From an uncultured Anaerolineae bacterium (GTDB taxonomy: Bacteria; Chloroflexota; Anaerolineae; J036; Brachytrichaceae): a DNA stretch of 64,000 bases. How positions within the stretch are numbered: position 1 is the first letter of the stretch; every line of letters begins with the position of its first letter. The notes beneath the pieces were generated by a model, which had not been told where the DNA came from, searched no databases, and was given only the letters and a program-made list of their open reading frames with translations. Positions 10,095 through 20,563 of the stretch are shown here, one piece after another. Both the position numbers and the translations under genes were made by a program. The DNA lies in NCBI GenBank assembly GCA_938034415.1, contig CALHLE010000009.1:1-64000 (forward strand), in the 5' to 3' direction.

Positions 10095-11204
10095 CTACAG
10101 GGCTGCCACCTTGCCGTCCATGTGCTCAGCGAGATGCAGGGACGTCGCGCGGCTGCGGCGCCGGATGCGCACGGCTTCGGCCAAGCGGTCAAGCACGCGC
10201 TCGGTGTCTTCCCAGCCGATGCAAGCGTCGGTGATGCTCTTGCCGTATTCCAGCGGGCAGCCCGGCGTCAGGTCTTGGCGGCCTTCGCACAGGTTCGACT
10301 CCAGCATCACGCCGGCAATCGCATGCTCGCCCGCCTCGATCTGCTGGGCTACGTCCTCGGCGACCACAAGCTGCTGCTCATGCTTCTTGTTGCTGTTGCC
10401 GTGCGAGCAGTCAATCATGAGGCGCGGCGACAGGCCGTCCCGCAACAGCGCCTCCGCCGTGGCGCGCACGCTGGCGTGGTCGTAATTGGGCGCCTTGCCG
10501 CCGCGCAGCACAATGTGACAGTCGTCGTTGCCGGCGGTGTGCACGATGGCGCTGATGCCGCCTTTGGTGACCGATAGAAAATGGTGCGGCTGGCGGGCGG
10601 CTTTGATCGCGTCAATGGCGATCTTGATGTTGCCGTCGGTGCCGTTCTTGAAGCCGACCGGACATGACAGGCCGCTGGCCAGCTCGCGATGCACCTGCGA
10701 CTCGGTCGTGCGCGCGCCGATGGCGCCCCAGGCGATCAGGTCGGCGACATACTGAGGCGAGATGGTGTCGAGGTACTCGGTGGCCGCCGGCAGCCCCAAC
10801 TCGCTGATGTCCAACAGCAGCTTGCGCGCCATCCGCAGCCCCTTGTTAATGCGGAACGAGCCGTCGAGGTCGGGGTCGTTAATCAATCCTTTCCAGCCCA
10901 CCGTGGTGCGCGGCTTTTCAAAGTACACGCGCATGATGATCTCTAGCGCGTCCCGGCAGCGATCCCGGACGGGCTTCAGCCGCGTCGCGTACTCAAACGC
11001 CGCCTGCACGTCGTGCACGCTGCACGGCCCAACGACGACGAAGACGCGGTCGTCGTCGCCGTGCAAGATGCGGTGTATGGCGCGGCGCGTCTCGTAGACT
11101 AGCTTCGCCACCTCCGACGTGATCGGGAACTCCCGCATCAGATGCGCCGGCGGCGCCAGCTCTTTGATCTCGCGGATACGAACATCATCAGTTTGATAAT
11201 TCAT
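10095..11204 (-). CDS. aroG: 3-deoxy-7-phosphoheptulonate synthase, type I-alpha
   Basis: 369 residues, close to the enterobacterial AroF/G/H class: IREIKELAPPAHL at the N-terminus, VVVGPCSVHDVQAAFEYA, FEKPRTTVGWKGLINDPDLDGSF, IGARTTESQVHRELASGLS, PVGFKNGTDGNIKIAIDA, MIDCSHGNSNKKHE and VMLESNLCEGRQDL. It catalyses the same entry reaction as aroF, so two isoenzymes of different subclass are co-transcribed. First structural gene of the operon, it starts about 25 bases after the attenuator terminator. The label aroG denotes the subclass; the inhibitor specificity (Phe, Tyr or Trp) is not read here. Confidence 0.96.
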   Translation of the reverse strand: MNYQTDDVRIREIKELAPPAHLMREFPITSEVAKLVYETRRAIHRILHGDDDRVFVVVGPCSVHDVQAAFEYATRLKPVRDRCRDALEIIMRVYFEKPRTTVGWKGLINDPDLDGSFRINKGLRMARKLLLDISELGLPAATEYLDTISPQYVADLIAWGAIGARTTESQVHRELASGLSCPVGFKNGTDGNIKIAIDAIKAARQPHHFLSVTKGGISAIVHTAGNDDCHIVLRGGKAPNYDHASVRATAEALLRDGLSPRLMIDCSHGNSNKKHEQQLVVAEDVAQQIEAGEHAIAGVMLESNLCEGRQDLTPGCPLEYGKSITDACIGWEDTERVLDRLAEAVRIRRRSRATSLHLAEHMDGKVAAL

Positions 11205-11230
11205 CGTGTCATCCCCGGTATAAAAATCAA

Positions 11231-11258
11231 AAGCGCGGAGCTTACCAGCTCCGCGCTT
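11231..11258 (-). terminator. Intrinsic terminator/attenuator before aroG
   Basis: Perfect 12-bp stem AAGCGCGGAGCT / AGCTCCGCGCTT with a 4-base loop. On the minus strand it is followed by TTTTGATTTTTA, the U-rich tail of a Rho-independent terminator. It ends about 25 bases before the aroG ATG and after the aromatic leader peptide, so it can only act as a regulated (attenuator) terminator for the operon. The 7 bases GGTAAGC in its loop and 3' arm are complementary to GCTTACC inside the leader (about 11318-11324), a candidate alternative pairing. Confidence 0.85.
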
Positions 11259-11276
11259 CTACCTGACCTGCACTGA

Positions 11277-11362
11277 CTACTTTTGGTTACCTGCCGGTCG
11301 TCTCGAACCCGCGCGCCGGTAAGCCGCCTTTGCCCACGGCAAAGTAGCTAAACCAAAAGTAG
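11277..11362 (-). promoter_or_regulatory. Structured leader RNA: 12-bp stem enclosing two hairpins
   Basis: On the minus-strand transcript CTACTTTTGGTT (11362-11351) is perfectly complementary to AACCAAAAGTAG (11288-11277). Inside lie a short hairpin TTTGCC/GGCAAA (about 11343-11329) and a second with arms TTACCGG and CCGGCAGGTAA. The 5' arm of the outer stem is made of the aromatic codons of the leader peptide, and the 3' arm begins at the peptide stop codon. A ribosome stalled on those codons would therefore free the 3' arm, whose CAAAAG could pair with CTTTTG of the terminator tail. The base pairing is seen; the switching mechanism is inferred. Confidence 0.75.
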
Positions 11363-11385
11363 CCCCAAAAGCGCACGGATACCAT
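11287..11385 (-). CDS. Aromatic-rich leader peptide of the aro operon
   Basis: A 32-codon reading frame, ATG at 11385 and TAA at 11287-11289. It begins MVSVR and continues FWGYFWFSYF, so 8 of 10 consecutive residues are Phe, Trp or Tyr (4 F, 2 W, 2 Y); another Phe occurs at residue 27. It lies between a sigma70 promoter and a terminator that precedes the operon for Phe, Tyr and Trp precursors. This is the classical layout of ribosome-mediated attenuation as in trp and pheA leaders, here able to sense all three aromatic amino acids. Weak point: the predicted 5' UTR is only about 8-10 bases and has no Shine-Dalgarno, so translation would have to be nearly leaderless. The aromatic run also overlaps a stem arm, so structure may constrain these codons. 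Confidence 0.8.
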   Translation of the reverse strand: MVSVRFWGYFWFSYFAVGKGGLPARGFETTGR

Positions 11386-11401
11386 GTGCGAGATGGCCAA
11401 T

Positions 11402-11430
11402 ATGGTAAGCCATGAGGCGCAACTTGTCAA
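11402..11430 (-). promoter_or_regulatory. Sigma70-type promoter of the aro operon leader
   Basis: On the minus strand a perfect -35 TTGACA (11430-11425), a 17-base spacer and a -10 TACCAT (11407-11402, four of six matches). Transcription would begin near 11395, about 10 bases before the leader peptide ATG. Confidence 0.65.
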
Positions 11431-11669
11431 ATGTGCGATGGCGCATGTGCGCGCGGCCGAAGAGTGGTTGGGGCGGGCGAAGGCATTGCCTTCGCCTACC
11501 TAGGCTCAATGCAGATTTCCGCAGACGCGCTCGCCCGCGCGCCTGCGGCGATTTTGGATAGAATTCCAGCCAAGGCGAATGAAGGCGCTGCTCTCCCCGC
11601 GCCGCGTATCACGCACGCTCCGCGATGAGGACAAATCACCCGTAACACAGATTCCCAGGAGGTTTTGAC
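11431..11669. other. Intergenic region upstream of the ABC transporter gene
   Basis: No gene is supported in this part of the divergent aroG/transporter spacer. It holds the palindromic repeat at 11475-11499, a possible -10 (TAGAAT at 11559-11564, without a good -35) on the plus strand and the strong ribosome binding site AGGAGG at 11657-11662 for the binding-protein gene. I saw no recognised riboswitch. Confidence 0.5.
11475..11499. repeat. Dispersed palindromic repeat (GGGCGAAGGC type)
   Basis: GGCGAAGGCATTGCCTTCGCC is a near-perfect palindrome followed by TAC. Related hairpins with the same centre and pyrimidine-rich tail occur at 18081, 25325 and 53036, all in intergenic DNA. It is probably a REP-like element. 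Confidence 0.6.
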
Positions 11670-12740
11670 ATGATCAAAAAGTTTGCTTTGTCTATCGCCG
11701 CTGCCGTGGCCGTCTCCGCATGCACTGCGATGCCGGCGCCACCCCAAGCTGGCCAGCAACCCGCCGCGGCGCCGCCTGCCAAGCCTAAGGTCGCGCACAT
11801 TCGCTTTGCGTTGGACTGGGCCATCGAGGGGCCGTCGGCGCCGTTCCTCATCGCGCTTGACAAGGGTTACTTCGCCGAGGAAGGGCTGTCGGTTGTCATT
11901 GACCGGGGCACCGGCTCGGCGGGCACGGTGACCAAGATCGCCAGCGGCGCATACGAGATGGGCTACGCCGACATCAACTCGATGATCGAGTTCAACGTGA
12001 AGAACCCCGACAAGGCGCTGCGGGCGATCGCCATCCTCTACAACAACGCGCCGATGACGGTCTTCACGCTCAAGGACAGGGGCATTGCCTCGCCGGCCGA
12101 CCTCGCTGGCAAGAAGCTCGGCGCGCCGGCGGGCGACGCAGGCCGGCGGCTCTTCCCGCTGTTCGCCAAGCAAGCGGGCATTGACCCGGGGAGCGTGGAG
12201 TGGGTGACCATGGAGCCAGCCCTGCGCGAAGCTGCCCTGGCCAAAGGCGAAGTGGATGCGATCACCGCTTTCTACGGCAGCGGTTGGTTCGGCCTGCTGC
12301 GCAACAAGGTTGAGCCGGAGAATATCGTCGCCTTCATGTATGCCGAACAGGGCCTGCCGCTGTATGGCAACGCCGTGATGGCCTCGCCCAAGTTCTTGGC
12401 CGAGAACGAAGAAGCGGTGAAGGGCTTTCTGCGCGCGCTGGCCCGCGGCTGGCGAGAGGCGCTGGCCGATCCGGCCGCAGCCGTGGAGATCATCAAGCGC
12501 CGCGAGCCGTTGATTGACGCCGAGGTCGAGACGGCGCGTTTGAAGATGGCTATCGAGAAGCACTTCCTGACCGAAGAGGTGAAGAAGAACGGCTTCGGCG
12601 CGGCCGACCCCGAGCGGCTGGCGAAGAGCATCGCGCTGGTGGCCGAGGGCTTCGAGTTGCCCAGCGTCCCCAAGCCGGAGGAGGTTTTCACCGATAAGTA
12701 TTTGCCGGCCAAAGAGTTGCGCATGCCGCCGGCGATGTGA
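11670..12740 (+). CDS. ABC transporter substrate-binding lipoprotein, NMT1/SsuA-like
   Basis: 356 residues. The N-terminus is a lipoprotein signal (MIKKFALSIAAAVAVSAC), then a Pro/Ala linker. The body is the NMT1/THI5-like periplasmic fold: FALDWAIEGPSAPFLIALDK, GYFAEEGLSVVIDRGTGSAG, the GAYEMGYADINSMIEF segment and LAGKKLGAPAGDAGR. Family members bind pyrimidines, sulfonates, nitrate or riboflavin precursors, so the ligand is open. The genes behind it encode the ATPase, permease and a xanthine dehydrogenase-type hydroxylase, suggesting that a heterocyclic compound is imported and oxidised. The start has AGGAGG 7 bases upstream. Confidence 0.88.
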   Translation: MIKKFALSIAAAVAVSACTAMPAPPQAGQQPAAAPPAKPKVAHIRFALDWAIEGPSAPFLIALDKGYFAEEGLSVVIDRGTGSAGTVTKIASGAYEMGYADINSMIEFNVKNPDKALRAIAILYNNAPMTVFTLKDRGIASPADLAGKKLGAPAGDAGRRLFPLFAKQAGIDPGSVEWVTMEPALREAALAKGEVDAITAFYGSGWFGLLRNKVEPENIVAFMYAEQGLPLYGNAVMASPKFLAENEEAVKGFLRALARGWREALADPAAAVEIIKRREPLIDAEVETARLKMAIEKHFLTEEVKKNGFGAADPERLAKSIALVAEGFELPSVPKPEEVFTDKYLPAKELRMPPAM

Positions 12741-12752
12741 CCATCCCTCACC

Positions 12753-12792
12753 GGCCCGCGCAGGCGGTCGCAATCCTGCGCGGGCCGCCTTT
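12753..12792 (+). terminator. Terminator-like hairpin between binding-protein and ATPase genes
   Basis: GGCCCGCGCAGG (12753-12764) and CCTGCGCGGGCC (12775-12786) form a perfect 12-bp stem with a 10-base loop, followed by GCCTTTT. Placed just after the binding-protein stop, it probably causes partial termination or protects the upstream message, giving more binding protein than ATPase, a common arrangement in ABC operons. Confidence 0.7.
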
Positions 12793-12808
12793 TGCCCGTC
12801 ATCTACAC

Positions 12809-13606
12809 ATGGCAACATCGGTTCCCTGCGTCGCCCTGCGCGATGTGTCGCTGATCTACCACGGCGAAGATGGGCGCGCGGTGCATGCCCTCGAAGGCGT
12901 GTCGCTCTCCATCGCGCAAGGTGAATTCGTGGCCATCGCCGGCCCCAGCGGCTGCGGCAAAACCACCATCCTCAAGCTGGTCTCTGGCCTGATGCCGGCC
13001 ACGCGCGGCCAGGTGTTGATTGACGGCGCGCCGGTGCGCGGGCCGCAGAAGAACGTCGGCATGGCCTTTCAGAATCCCACGCTGCTGCCGTGGCGCAGCG
13101 CGCTGGAGAACGTGCTGTTGCCGCTTGAGGTGGTGGAGCCGCACCGGCGCGCCTTTCGCCAGAGGAAGCGCGAGTACGAAGCGCGCGCCTTGGAGCTGCT
13201 CAAGCTGGTCGGGCTGGACGGCTTCGCCCACAAGCCGCCCTATCAGCTCTCCGGCGGGATGCAACAGCGCGTCTCGCTCTGCCGCGCGCTCATCCACGAG
13301 CCGGAGATCCTGCTGCTTGACGAGCCGTTTGCCGCGCTGGACGCCTTCACGCGCGAGGAGCTTTGGGGCGTGTTACAGTCGCTGTGGCAGGCGCGGCGCT
13401 GCACAGTGATACTCGTGACACACGATCTGCGCGAAGCTGTCTTCCTGGCCACCACGGTGTATGTGATGAGCAAGCGGCCAGGGCGACTGATGCATGCCAC
13501 CCAAATTGATTTGCCGCGCCCGCGCACGGCGGAGCACATGTTCGAGCCGCGTTTCAACGACTACGTGCACGACATCTACACCCGAATCGGCGAGGTGCGT
13601 ATATGA
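12809..13606 (+). CDS. ABC transporter ATP-binding protein (SsuB/TauB-like)
   Basis: 265 residues from the ATG at 12809 (MATSVPCVALRDVSLIYHGE); an upstream in-frame GTG would translate the terminator hairpin and is unlikely. Walker A is GPSGCGKTTILKLVSGL, the Q-loop is MAFQNPTLLPWRSALENVLLP, the ABC signature is LSGGMQQRVSLCRAL and Walker B is EILLLDEPFAALD, followed by the switch region VTHDLREAVFLA. The DLREAVFLA ending is typical of nitrate/sulfonate/taurine-type importers. The stop overlaps the permease start as ATGA. Confidence 0.94.
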   Translation: MATSVPCVALRDVSLIYHGEDGRAVHALEGVSLSIAQGEFVAIAGPSGCGKTTILKLVSGLMPATRGQVLIDGAPVRGPQKNVGMAFQNPTLLPWRSALENVLLPLEVVEPHRRAFRQRKREYEARALELLKLVGLDGFAHKPPYQLSGGMQQRVSLCRALIHEPEILLLDEPFAALDAFTREELWGVLQSLWQARRCTVILVTHDLREAVFLATTVYVMSKRPGRLMHATQIDLPRPRTAEHMFEPRFNDYVHDIYTRIGEVRI

Positions 13607-14362
13607 GATCTGCTTCCCCGCTGCGGCGCATCTTGCCGCCGGTCGTCGCTGTGGCGCTCTTCTTCCTCGCGTGGGAGGTGGGCTGCTTGGTGTTGGGCGT
13701 GGACGAGTTCATCTTGCCGCGCCCCAGCGTCGCTGTGGCCGCCTATTTCCAGTGGCAAGCGGCCATCTGGCCCAACGCGCTGCAGACGCTGTTCACGACG
13801 CTGGTCGGCCTGGGGCTGGCCATCGTGACCGGCACTGTGATTCGGCGCGTTGATCGGCTACTCGGCGTTGCTCTACGATGCGCTGTACCCGCTGCTGATC
13901 GCGTTCAACTCGATCCCCAAGGCGGCGCTGGTGCCGGTGTTCGTGATCTGGTTCGGCATCGGCACGCTGCCGGCGATCCTGATCGCCTTCCTCATTTCGT
14001 TCTTCCCGATTGCCGTCAACGTGGCTACCGGCATCGCTACAGTGGAGCCGGAGCTGCGCGACGTGTTGCGCTCGCTGGGCGCCAGCAAGTTCGACCTGTT
14101 CATCAAGGTGGGCTTCCCGCGCGCGCTGCCGTATTTCTTCGCCTCGCTCAAGGTCGCAGTGACGCTGGCCTTCGTCGGTTCTGTGGTGGCCGAGTTGGGC
14201 GCATCGAATCGCGGCATCGGCAACATGATGGTGATCGCCAGCTCGCGCTTCGACGTGCCGCTGGTGTTCGCCGGCTTGATCGTCGTCGCGCTAATGGGCA
14301 TCGCCTTGTATGCCGCCTTTGCCCTGCTCGAGCGGCGCGTCGTGAATTGGGCCTATCGCTAA
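13603..14362 (+). pseudogene. ABC transporter permease (SsuC-like), frameshifted
   Basis: The reading frame starts MRSASPLRRILPPVVAVALF and matches a binding-protein-dependent permease to GLGLAIVTGTVI at about 13842. It then shifts, and the true continuation (GALIGYSALLYDALYPLLIAF to the stop at 14362) lies in the +1 frame. Removing one C near 13843 restores a single 252-residue permease with six membrane segments and the EAA-type loop ELRDVLRSLGASKFDLFIKVGFP. Everything downstream is intact and the neighbours look functional, so a sequencing or assembly error is as likely as a real mutation. Confidence 0.8.
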
Positions 14363-14365
14363 GCC

Positions 14366-15259
14366 ATGAGTTGGAATGATTACTTCATGCCCAAGACGTT
14401 GGAGGAGGCCGTGCGACTCCTGGCCGCGCACGGCGGGCGCGCCCGCGTGATCGGCGGCGGCACGGACTACTTCGTGGATGAGGCGCACCAGCCGGCGCCG
14501 GAGGCGCTGGTGGATGTGACGCGCATCGCCGACCTGCGCGGCATCTGGGAGGAGGAGGGCTACGTCGTCATCGGCTGCGGCGCGTCGCACGCGCAGATCG
14601 TCGCCTCGCCGATTGTGCAGGCGCACGGCGCGGCCCTGGTCGAGGCCTGCGGGCAGATCGGCGGGCCGCAGGTGCGCAACGTGGCGACGCTGGCCGGCAA
14701 CATCGCCCACGCGCTGCCGGCCGCCGACGGCGCCATCGCGCTGCTGGCGTTGGACGGCGAGGCGCTGATTGCCTGGGCCGAGGGGGACGCCGTAATCCGG
14801 GAATGGCGGCCGCTGCCCCAGCTCTTTCGAGGGCCGGGGCAATCGGCCATAGACAGCACGCGGCAAGTTTTGGCGGCGCTGCGCTTCCCGGTTCGCGCGC
14901 CGTCGGAAGGCTCGGCTTTCGCCCGCGTGATGCGCCCGCAAGGCGTAGCGCTGCCGATCATGGGGTTGGCCGCGCGCGTGCGCTTGCGCGACGACGGCGC
15001 TATCGCCGATGTCCGCGTGACGCTGGGACCGGCCGCGCCGACGCCGTTTCGCGCGCAGGCGACCGAGGCCTATCTGCGCGGCCGGGCGCCGGACGCGCAG
15101 ACCTTGCGCGAGGCCGGCGAAATGCTCCTCGGCGAAGTGCATCCGCGCACCAGCCCGCACCGCGCCACGGCGGCGTATCGGCGCGAGGTGATTCCGGTGT
15201 TGTTCCAGGAAGCGATGGGCCGCGCGCTGCGACGCGTGGCGGTTCTTGAGGGAGGATAA
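14366..15259 (+). CDS. FAD-binding subunit of a molybdenum hydroxylase (xanthine dehydrogenase family)
   Basis: 297 residues of the CoxM/XdhB type. FAD contacts are visible in ARVIGGGTDYFVD and in IGGPQVRNVATLAGNIAHALPAADGAIAL, where family members have an equivalent GG-x-Q-x-RNxxTxGGN. It feeds electrons from the iron-sulfur domain of the next gene to the acceptor. It starts 4 bases after the permease stop and ends 5 bases before the large subunit, so the transporter and hydroxylase genes form one transcription unit. The substrate cannot be told from this subunit. Confidence 0.9.
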   Translation: MSWNDYFMPKTLEEAVRLLAAHGGRARVIGGGTDYFVDEAHQPAPEALVDVTRIADLRGIWEEEGYVVIGCGASHAQIVASPIVQAHGAALVEACGQIGGPQVRNVATLAGNIAHALPAADGAIALLALDGEALIAWAEGDAVIREWRPLPQLFRGPGQSAIDSTRQVLAALRFPVRAPSEGSAFARVMRPQGVALPIMGLAARVRLRDDGAIADVRVTLGPAAPTPFRAQATEAYLRGRAPDAQTLREAGEMLLGEVHPRTSPHRATAAYRREVIPVLFQEAMGRALRRVAVLEGG

Positions 15260-15264
15260 CGCTC

Positions 15265-18069
<2,805 letters not shown>

Positions 18070-18080
18070 GCGAAAGGGCC

Positions 18081-18112
18081 GGGTGGGCGAAGGCACTGTC
18101 TTTGCCCACCCT
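18081..18112. repeat. Dispersed palindromic repeat / bidirectional hairpin between convergent genes
   Basis: GGGTGGGCGAAGGC and CTTTGCCCACCC pair with one wobble around ACTGT. It lies between the convergent hydroxylase and LysM genes, so it may serve as terminator for both, and is related in sequence to the hairpin at 11475. Confidence 0.55.
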
Positions 18113-18119
18113 TAGGGTC

Positions 18120-19172
18120 TCAGCGGCTAATGACGAGTTCCTGGCCCGGCCGAATCAGGCAGTCGGCGGTGAGGTTGTTCCGGCGGATCAGGTCATCCAC
18201 CGAGATGTTGAACCGCGTGGCGATACCCCAGCATGAATCGCCCTGCTTCACGGTATAGGTCGCCGCGTCGTTTTGGGCCGCCGGCGTATCGGTGGGCTGC
18301 GGCGCAGGCGTCTCCGTCGGGAGCGGCAACGGCGTATCGGTCGGCGGCGGGGCGGGTATCTCGGTCGGGGAAGGCAGCGGCGAGGGCGTCGGCGCAACCG
18401 TCGGCGGCGCTTCGGTCGCCGCAGCCGCCGACAACGTTTCGGTTGTCGGTTGGGTGGCGATGAGCGGCGGCTCAACCTGCCGCGCCGACGAATCGCGCCC
18501 CGCGCCGGAGCCGGCGATGGCGACTGCCAGCAGCGCTGCCACGCCGAGCACCGCCCCCAGGGTGATGGCCAGGCTTAGGAGGCTGCGGGATCGCTGCCCC
18601 GAGATAGGAATCGGGCGCTTCGACGCCGTACTCTTCGGCCTGTAGGGCGCAGCAGGCCCGGGAGCAGCGGCCGGCCTTTGTCGCGCCTGATAGGCTGCGG
18701 CCTGTGATTTGGGCTTGAATCCAGCGCGGCTTGTCGCGCCTGCGCCAACAACATTCGGCGCGCCGGATGGATGGGCTGAGGCGGAGGCCTGCGTTTTGTT
18801 CCCCTGCGGCGCGTGTTTGGTCTCCGGCGCGCGCGTGAACGGCTCGTCGAACGTTTCGTGCGCAACCGGCGGCGGAGAAACAGGCTCGACCGGCGGGATA
18901 TGCGCCGCATCCACCGGCTCGGCGGGCGCTGTGGACGAAGTAGGGGGCTGCGCGCGCATTTCGGCAGACGCGCCCGCCGACAACGGCGCGGGAGGCGTTT
19001 GTGGTTGCACCGGCTGCGTGGACGCCGCAGGCCGGAAGAAAGTCGCCCATTTGGGTGATCCGGTATCGGGCGGGCCAAACACGTAGCCGCACATGTCGCA
19101 GCTTTTGGCGTCCGCCGGATTGCTCGAACCGCAGGACGGGCAGCGCCGTCTTCGTCTGGGTGGTGAACTCAC
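18120..19172 (-). CDS. Zinc-ribbon, membrane-anchored LysM protein
   Basis: 350 residues. The N-terminus is a CPSCGSSNPADAKSCDMCGY zinc ribbon, followed by about 140 residues rich in Pro, Ala, Thr and Ser. A membrane segment (SLLSLAITLGAVLGVAALLA) comes near residues 195-220, then a repetitive Pro/Thr/Glu linker. A single LysM ends the protein (YTVKQGDSCWGIATRFNISV through IRPGQELVIS). The likely topology puts the zinc ribbon inside and LysM, a peptidoglycan/glycan binder, outside. The next gene upstream is a paralogue with two LysM modules. The role is unknown; a cell-envelope anchor or sensor is an inference. Confidence 0.82.
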   Translation of the reverse strand: MSSPPRRRRRCPSCGSSNPADAKSCDMCGYVFGPPDTGSPKWATFFRPAASTQPVQPQTPPAPLSAGASAEMRAQPPTSSTAPAEPVDAAHIPPVEPVSPPPVAHETFDEPFTRAPETKHAPQGNKTQASASAHPSGAPNVVGAGATSRAGFKPKSQAAAYQARQRPAAAPGPAAPYRPKSTASKRPIPISGQRSRSLLSLAITLGAVLGVAALLAVAIAGSGAGRDSSARQVEPPLIATQPTTETLSAAAATEAPPTVAPTPSPLPSPTEIPAPPPTDTPLPLPTETPAPQPTDTPAAQNDAATYTVKQGDSCWGIATRFNISVDDLIRRNNLTADCLIRPGQELVISR

Positions 19173-19221
19173 GTCGCCTTTCTCCTTGCGTTATCGGTCT
19201 CAGTTAAGGGGCGCCTGCCGC

Positions 19222-20526
19222 TTATGGGCTGGGCGTTGGTGTGCCGACCGGCCGTTTGCGCCAGACAAAAGCGCGCGCCGGGCTGGGCGGGCTGAGCTCC
19301 GCATACATGCGCTGACCGGTGGTCGGTTCGACACCCAGGAAACGTTTGACCTGCACCCACCATGCGATCTCACGCTCCTCTTGATCGCCGAGGATATCTT
19401 GCGTGAGCTTGAGCGAAGTCGCTTTGGTCTCGAAAATAGGCACGGTGAGCGCGCCTGATGGCTGCACTTGCACAACATACCATTCGTCCGCCTGTAGCAG
19501 GCCGACCGTCAGCCATTGTAACGTCACGACTTCCTGCGTGCCGCTGATCTGTGCGCCGTTGGGTGGCAGCATGACGATAGGGGCGCTGTAACCGGCGCGC
19601 GGCGTCGGCGTCTGTAGCACGATCGGCGTCGGGGCGACGAGCGGCGTCGGCGTGGCGAACGTGATCGTCAGCACCTGGTTCATGCGGATCAGACAGTTTG
19701 CGTCCAGGTTATTTTGCTGGATCAGCAGCTCGACCGTCACTTTGAACTTTTGAGCGATTTCGCTGCAGGTATCGCCGCCTTTCACCACATACACGATCTG
19801 CGCCGGCAACGTCGCCGTAGGCTCACCCGCAACGAGCGCAGCGGCGGGGGTGGGCGTGACGTTCGGCGGCAACGTCGCAGTCGGGAGCGGGGTAGGCGAG
19901 GGCACCGGGATCAACAATCTGTCGCCGACGCGAATCAAGCACTGCACGGCGTCGAGGTTGTTTAGAGCGATGAGTTCATCCAACCGCACACCGAAGCGCT
20001 GGGCGATGCCGCTGCACGTGTCGCCGGACTGCACGGTGTATTCGAGCGGCGGGATGGGCGTAGGCGACGGCGCCGGCGCGGCGGTCGGCGGCCCTGCGGC
20101 GGGCGTTGGCGTCTCGGCAAACTGCAAGTTGCCGGCGATTAGCCCGTTTTCTGTAGTCGGCAGACCCTGGATGACGACCTCGACGGTCGGTTCGGCTGAA
20201 GCCTGAGTCAGGCCGATGCTTTGCGCAAGCCACATCGCACCGAGGATGATAAAGGCGATCACGGCCACCACACCGACCACTCCCCAGGGGATCTGCGCCA
20301 AGGGCGATCGTCGGCGCGCGTCAACAAACTGGAACGTTTTAACCGGGCCTGAGCGAGGTAGGGGAGGGCGGTGCGCGGCGGTTCGCTGCGCGTCTGGCCG
20401 CGCGCGCGGGATGGCCTGCGTGGTGCCGAATTCGTGTCCACAGACTTCGCACACCTGCGCGTCTTCCGCAGCGCGTGAGCCGCAGGAAGGGCAACGCTTG
20501 TAACGGGATTTTGGCGGGCTGCTCAT
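19222..20526 (-). CDS. Zinc-ribbon, membrane-anchored protein with two LysM domains
   Basis: 434 residues. The zinc ribbon CPSCGSRAAEDAQVCEVCGHE is at residues 12-31 and the membrane segment (GVVGVVAVIAFIILGAMWLA) near 82-102. The first LysM is YTVQSGDTCSGIAQRFGVRL onward, the second YVVKGGDTCSEIAQKFKVTV onward, each followed by a Pro/Thr spacer. A C-terminal domain of about 120 residues (from LPPNGAQISGTQEVVTLQW) looks like a small beta domain, ending VWRKRPVGTPTPSP. It shares layout with the downstream neighbour 49 bases away, so the pair probably arose by duplication. Function is not known. Confidence 0.82.
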   Translation of the reverse strand: MSSPPKSRYKRCPSCGSRAAEDAQVCEVCGHEFGTTQAIPRARPDAQRTAAHRPPLPRSGPVKTFQFVDARRRSPLAQIPWGVVGVVAVIAFIILGAMWLAQSIGLTQASAEPTVEVVIQGLPTTENGLIAGNLQFAETPTPAAGPPTAAPAPSPTPIPPLEYTVQSGDTCSGIAQRFGVRLDELIALNNLDAVQCLIRVGDRLLIPVPSPTPLPTATLPPNVTPTPAAALVAGEPTATLPAQIVYVVKGGDTCSEIAQKFKVTVELLIQQNNLDANCLIRMNQVLTITFATPTPLVAPTPIVLQTPTPRAGYSAPIVMLPPNGAQISGTQEVVTLQWLTVGLLQADEWYVVQVQPSGALTVPIFETKATSLKLTQDILGDQEEREIAWWVQVKRFLGVEPTTGQRMYAELSPPSPARAFVWRKRPVGTPTPSP

Positions 20527-20563
20527 ACGGAGCGATCGGCGACCGGCTGTGGCCGGCAGTCGG

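Noticed and set aside
11277-11362. Leader RNA before aroG as a T-box, tmRNA or known riboswitch
   Set aside because: The GGTTCGAG stretch lacks a pairing T arm, the T-box core sequence is absent, and no metabolite riboswitch consensus I know fits. An attenuator with a leader peptide explains the sequence better.
12737-12808. GTG start for the ABC ATPase at 12737
   Set aside because: It would translate through the 12-bp terminator-like hairpin and give an unmatched N-terminus; the ATG at 12809 fits the family.
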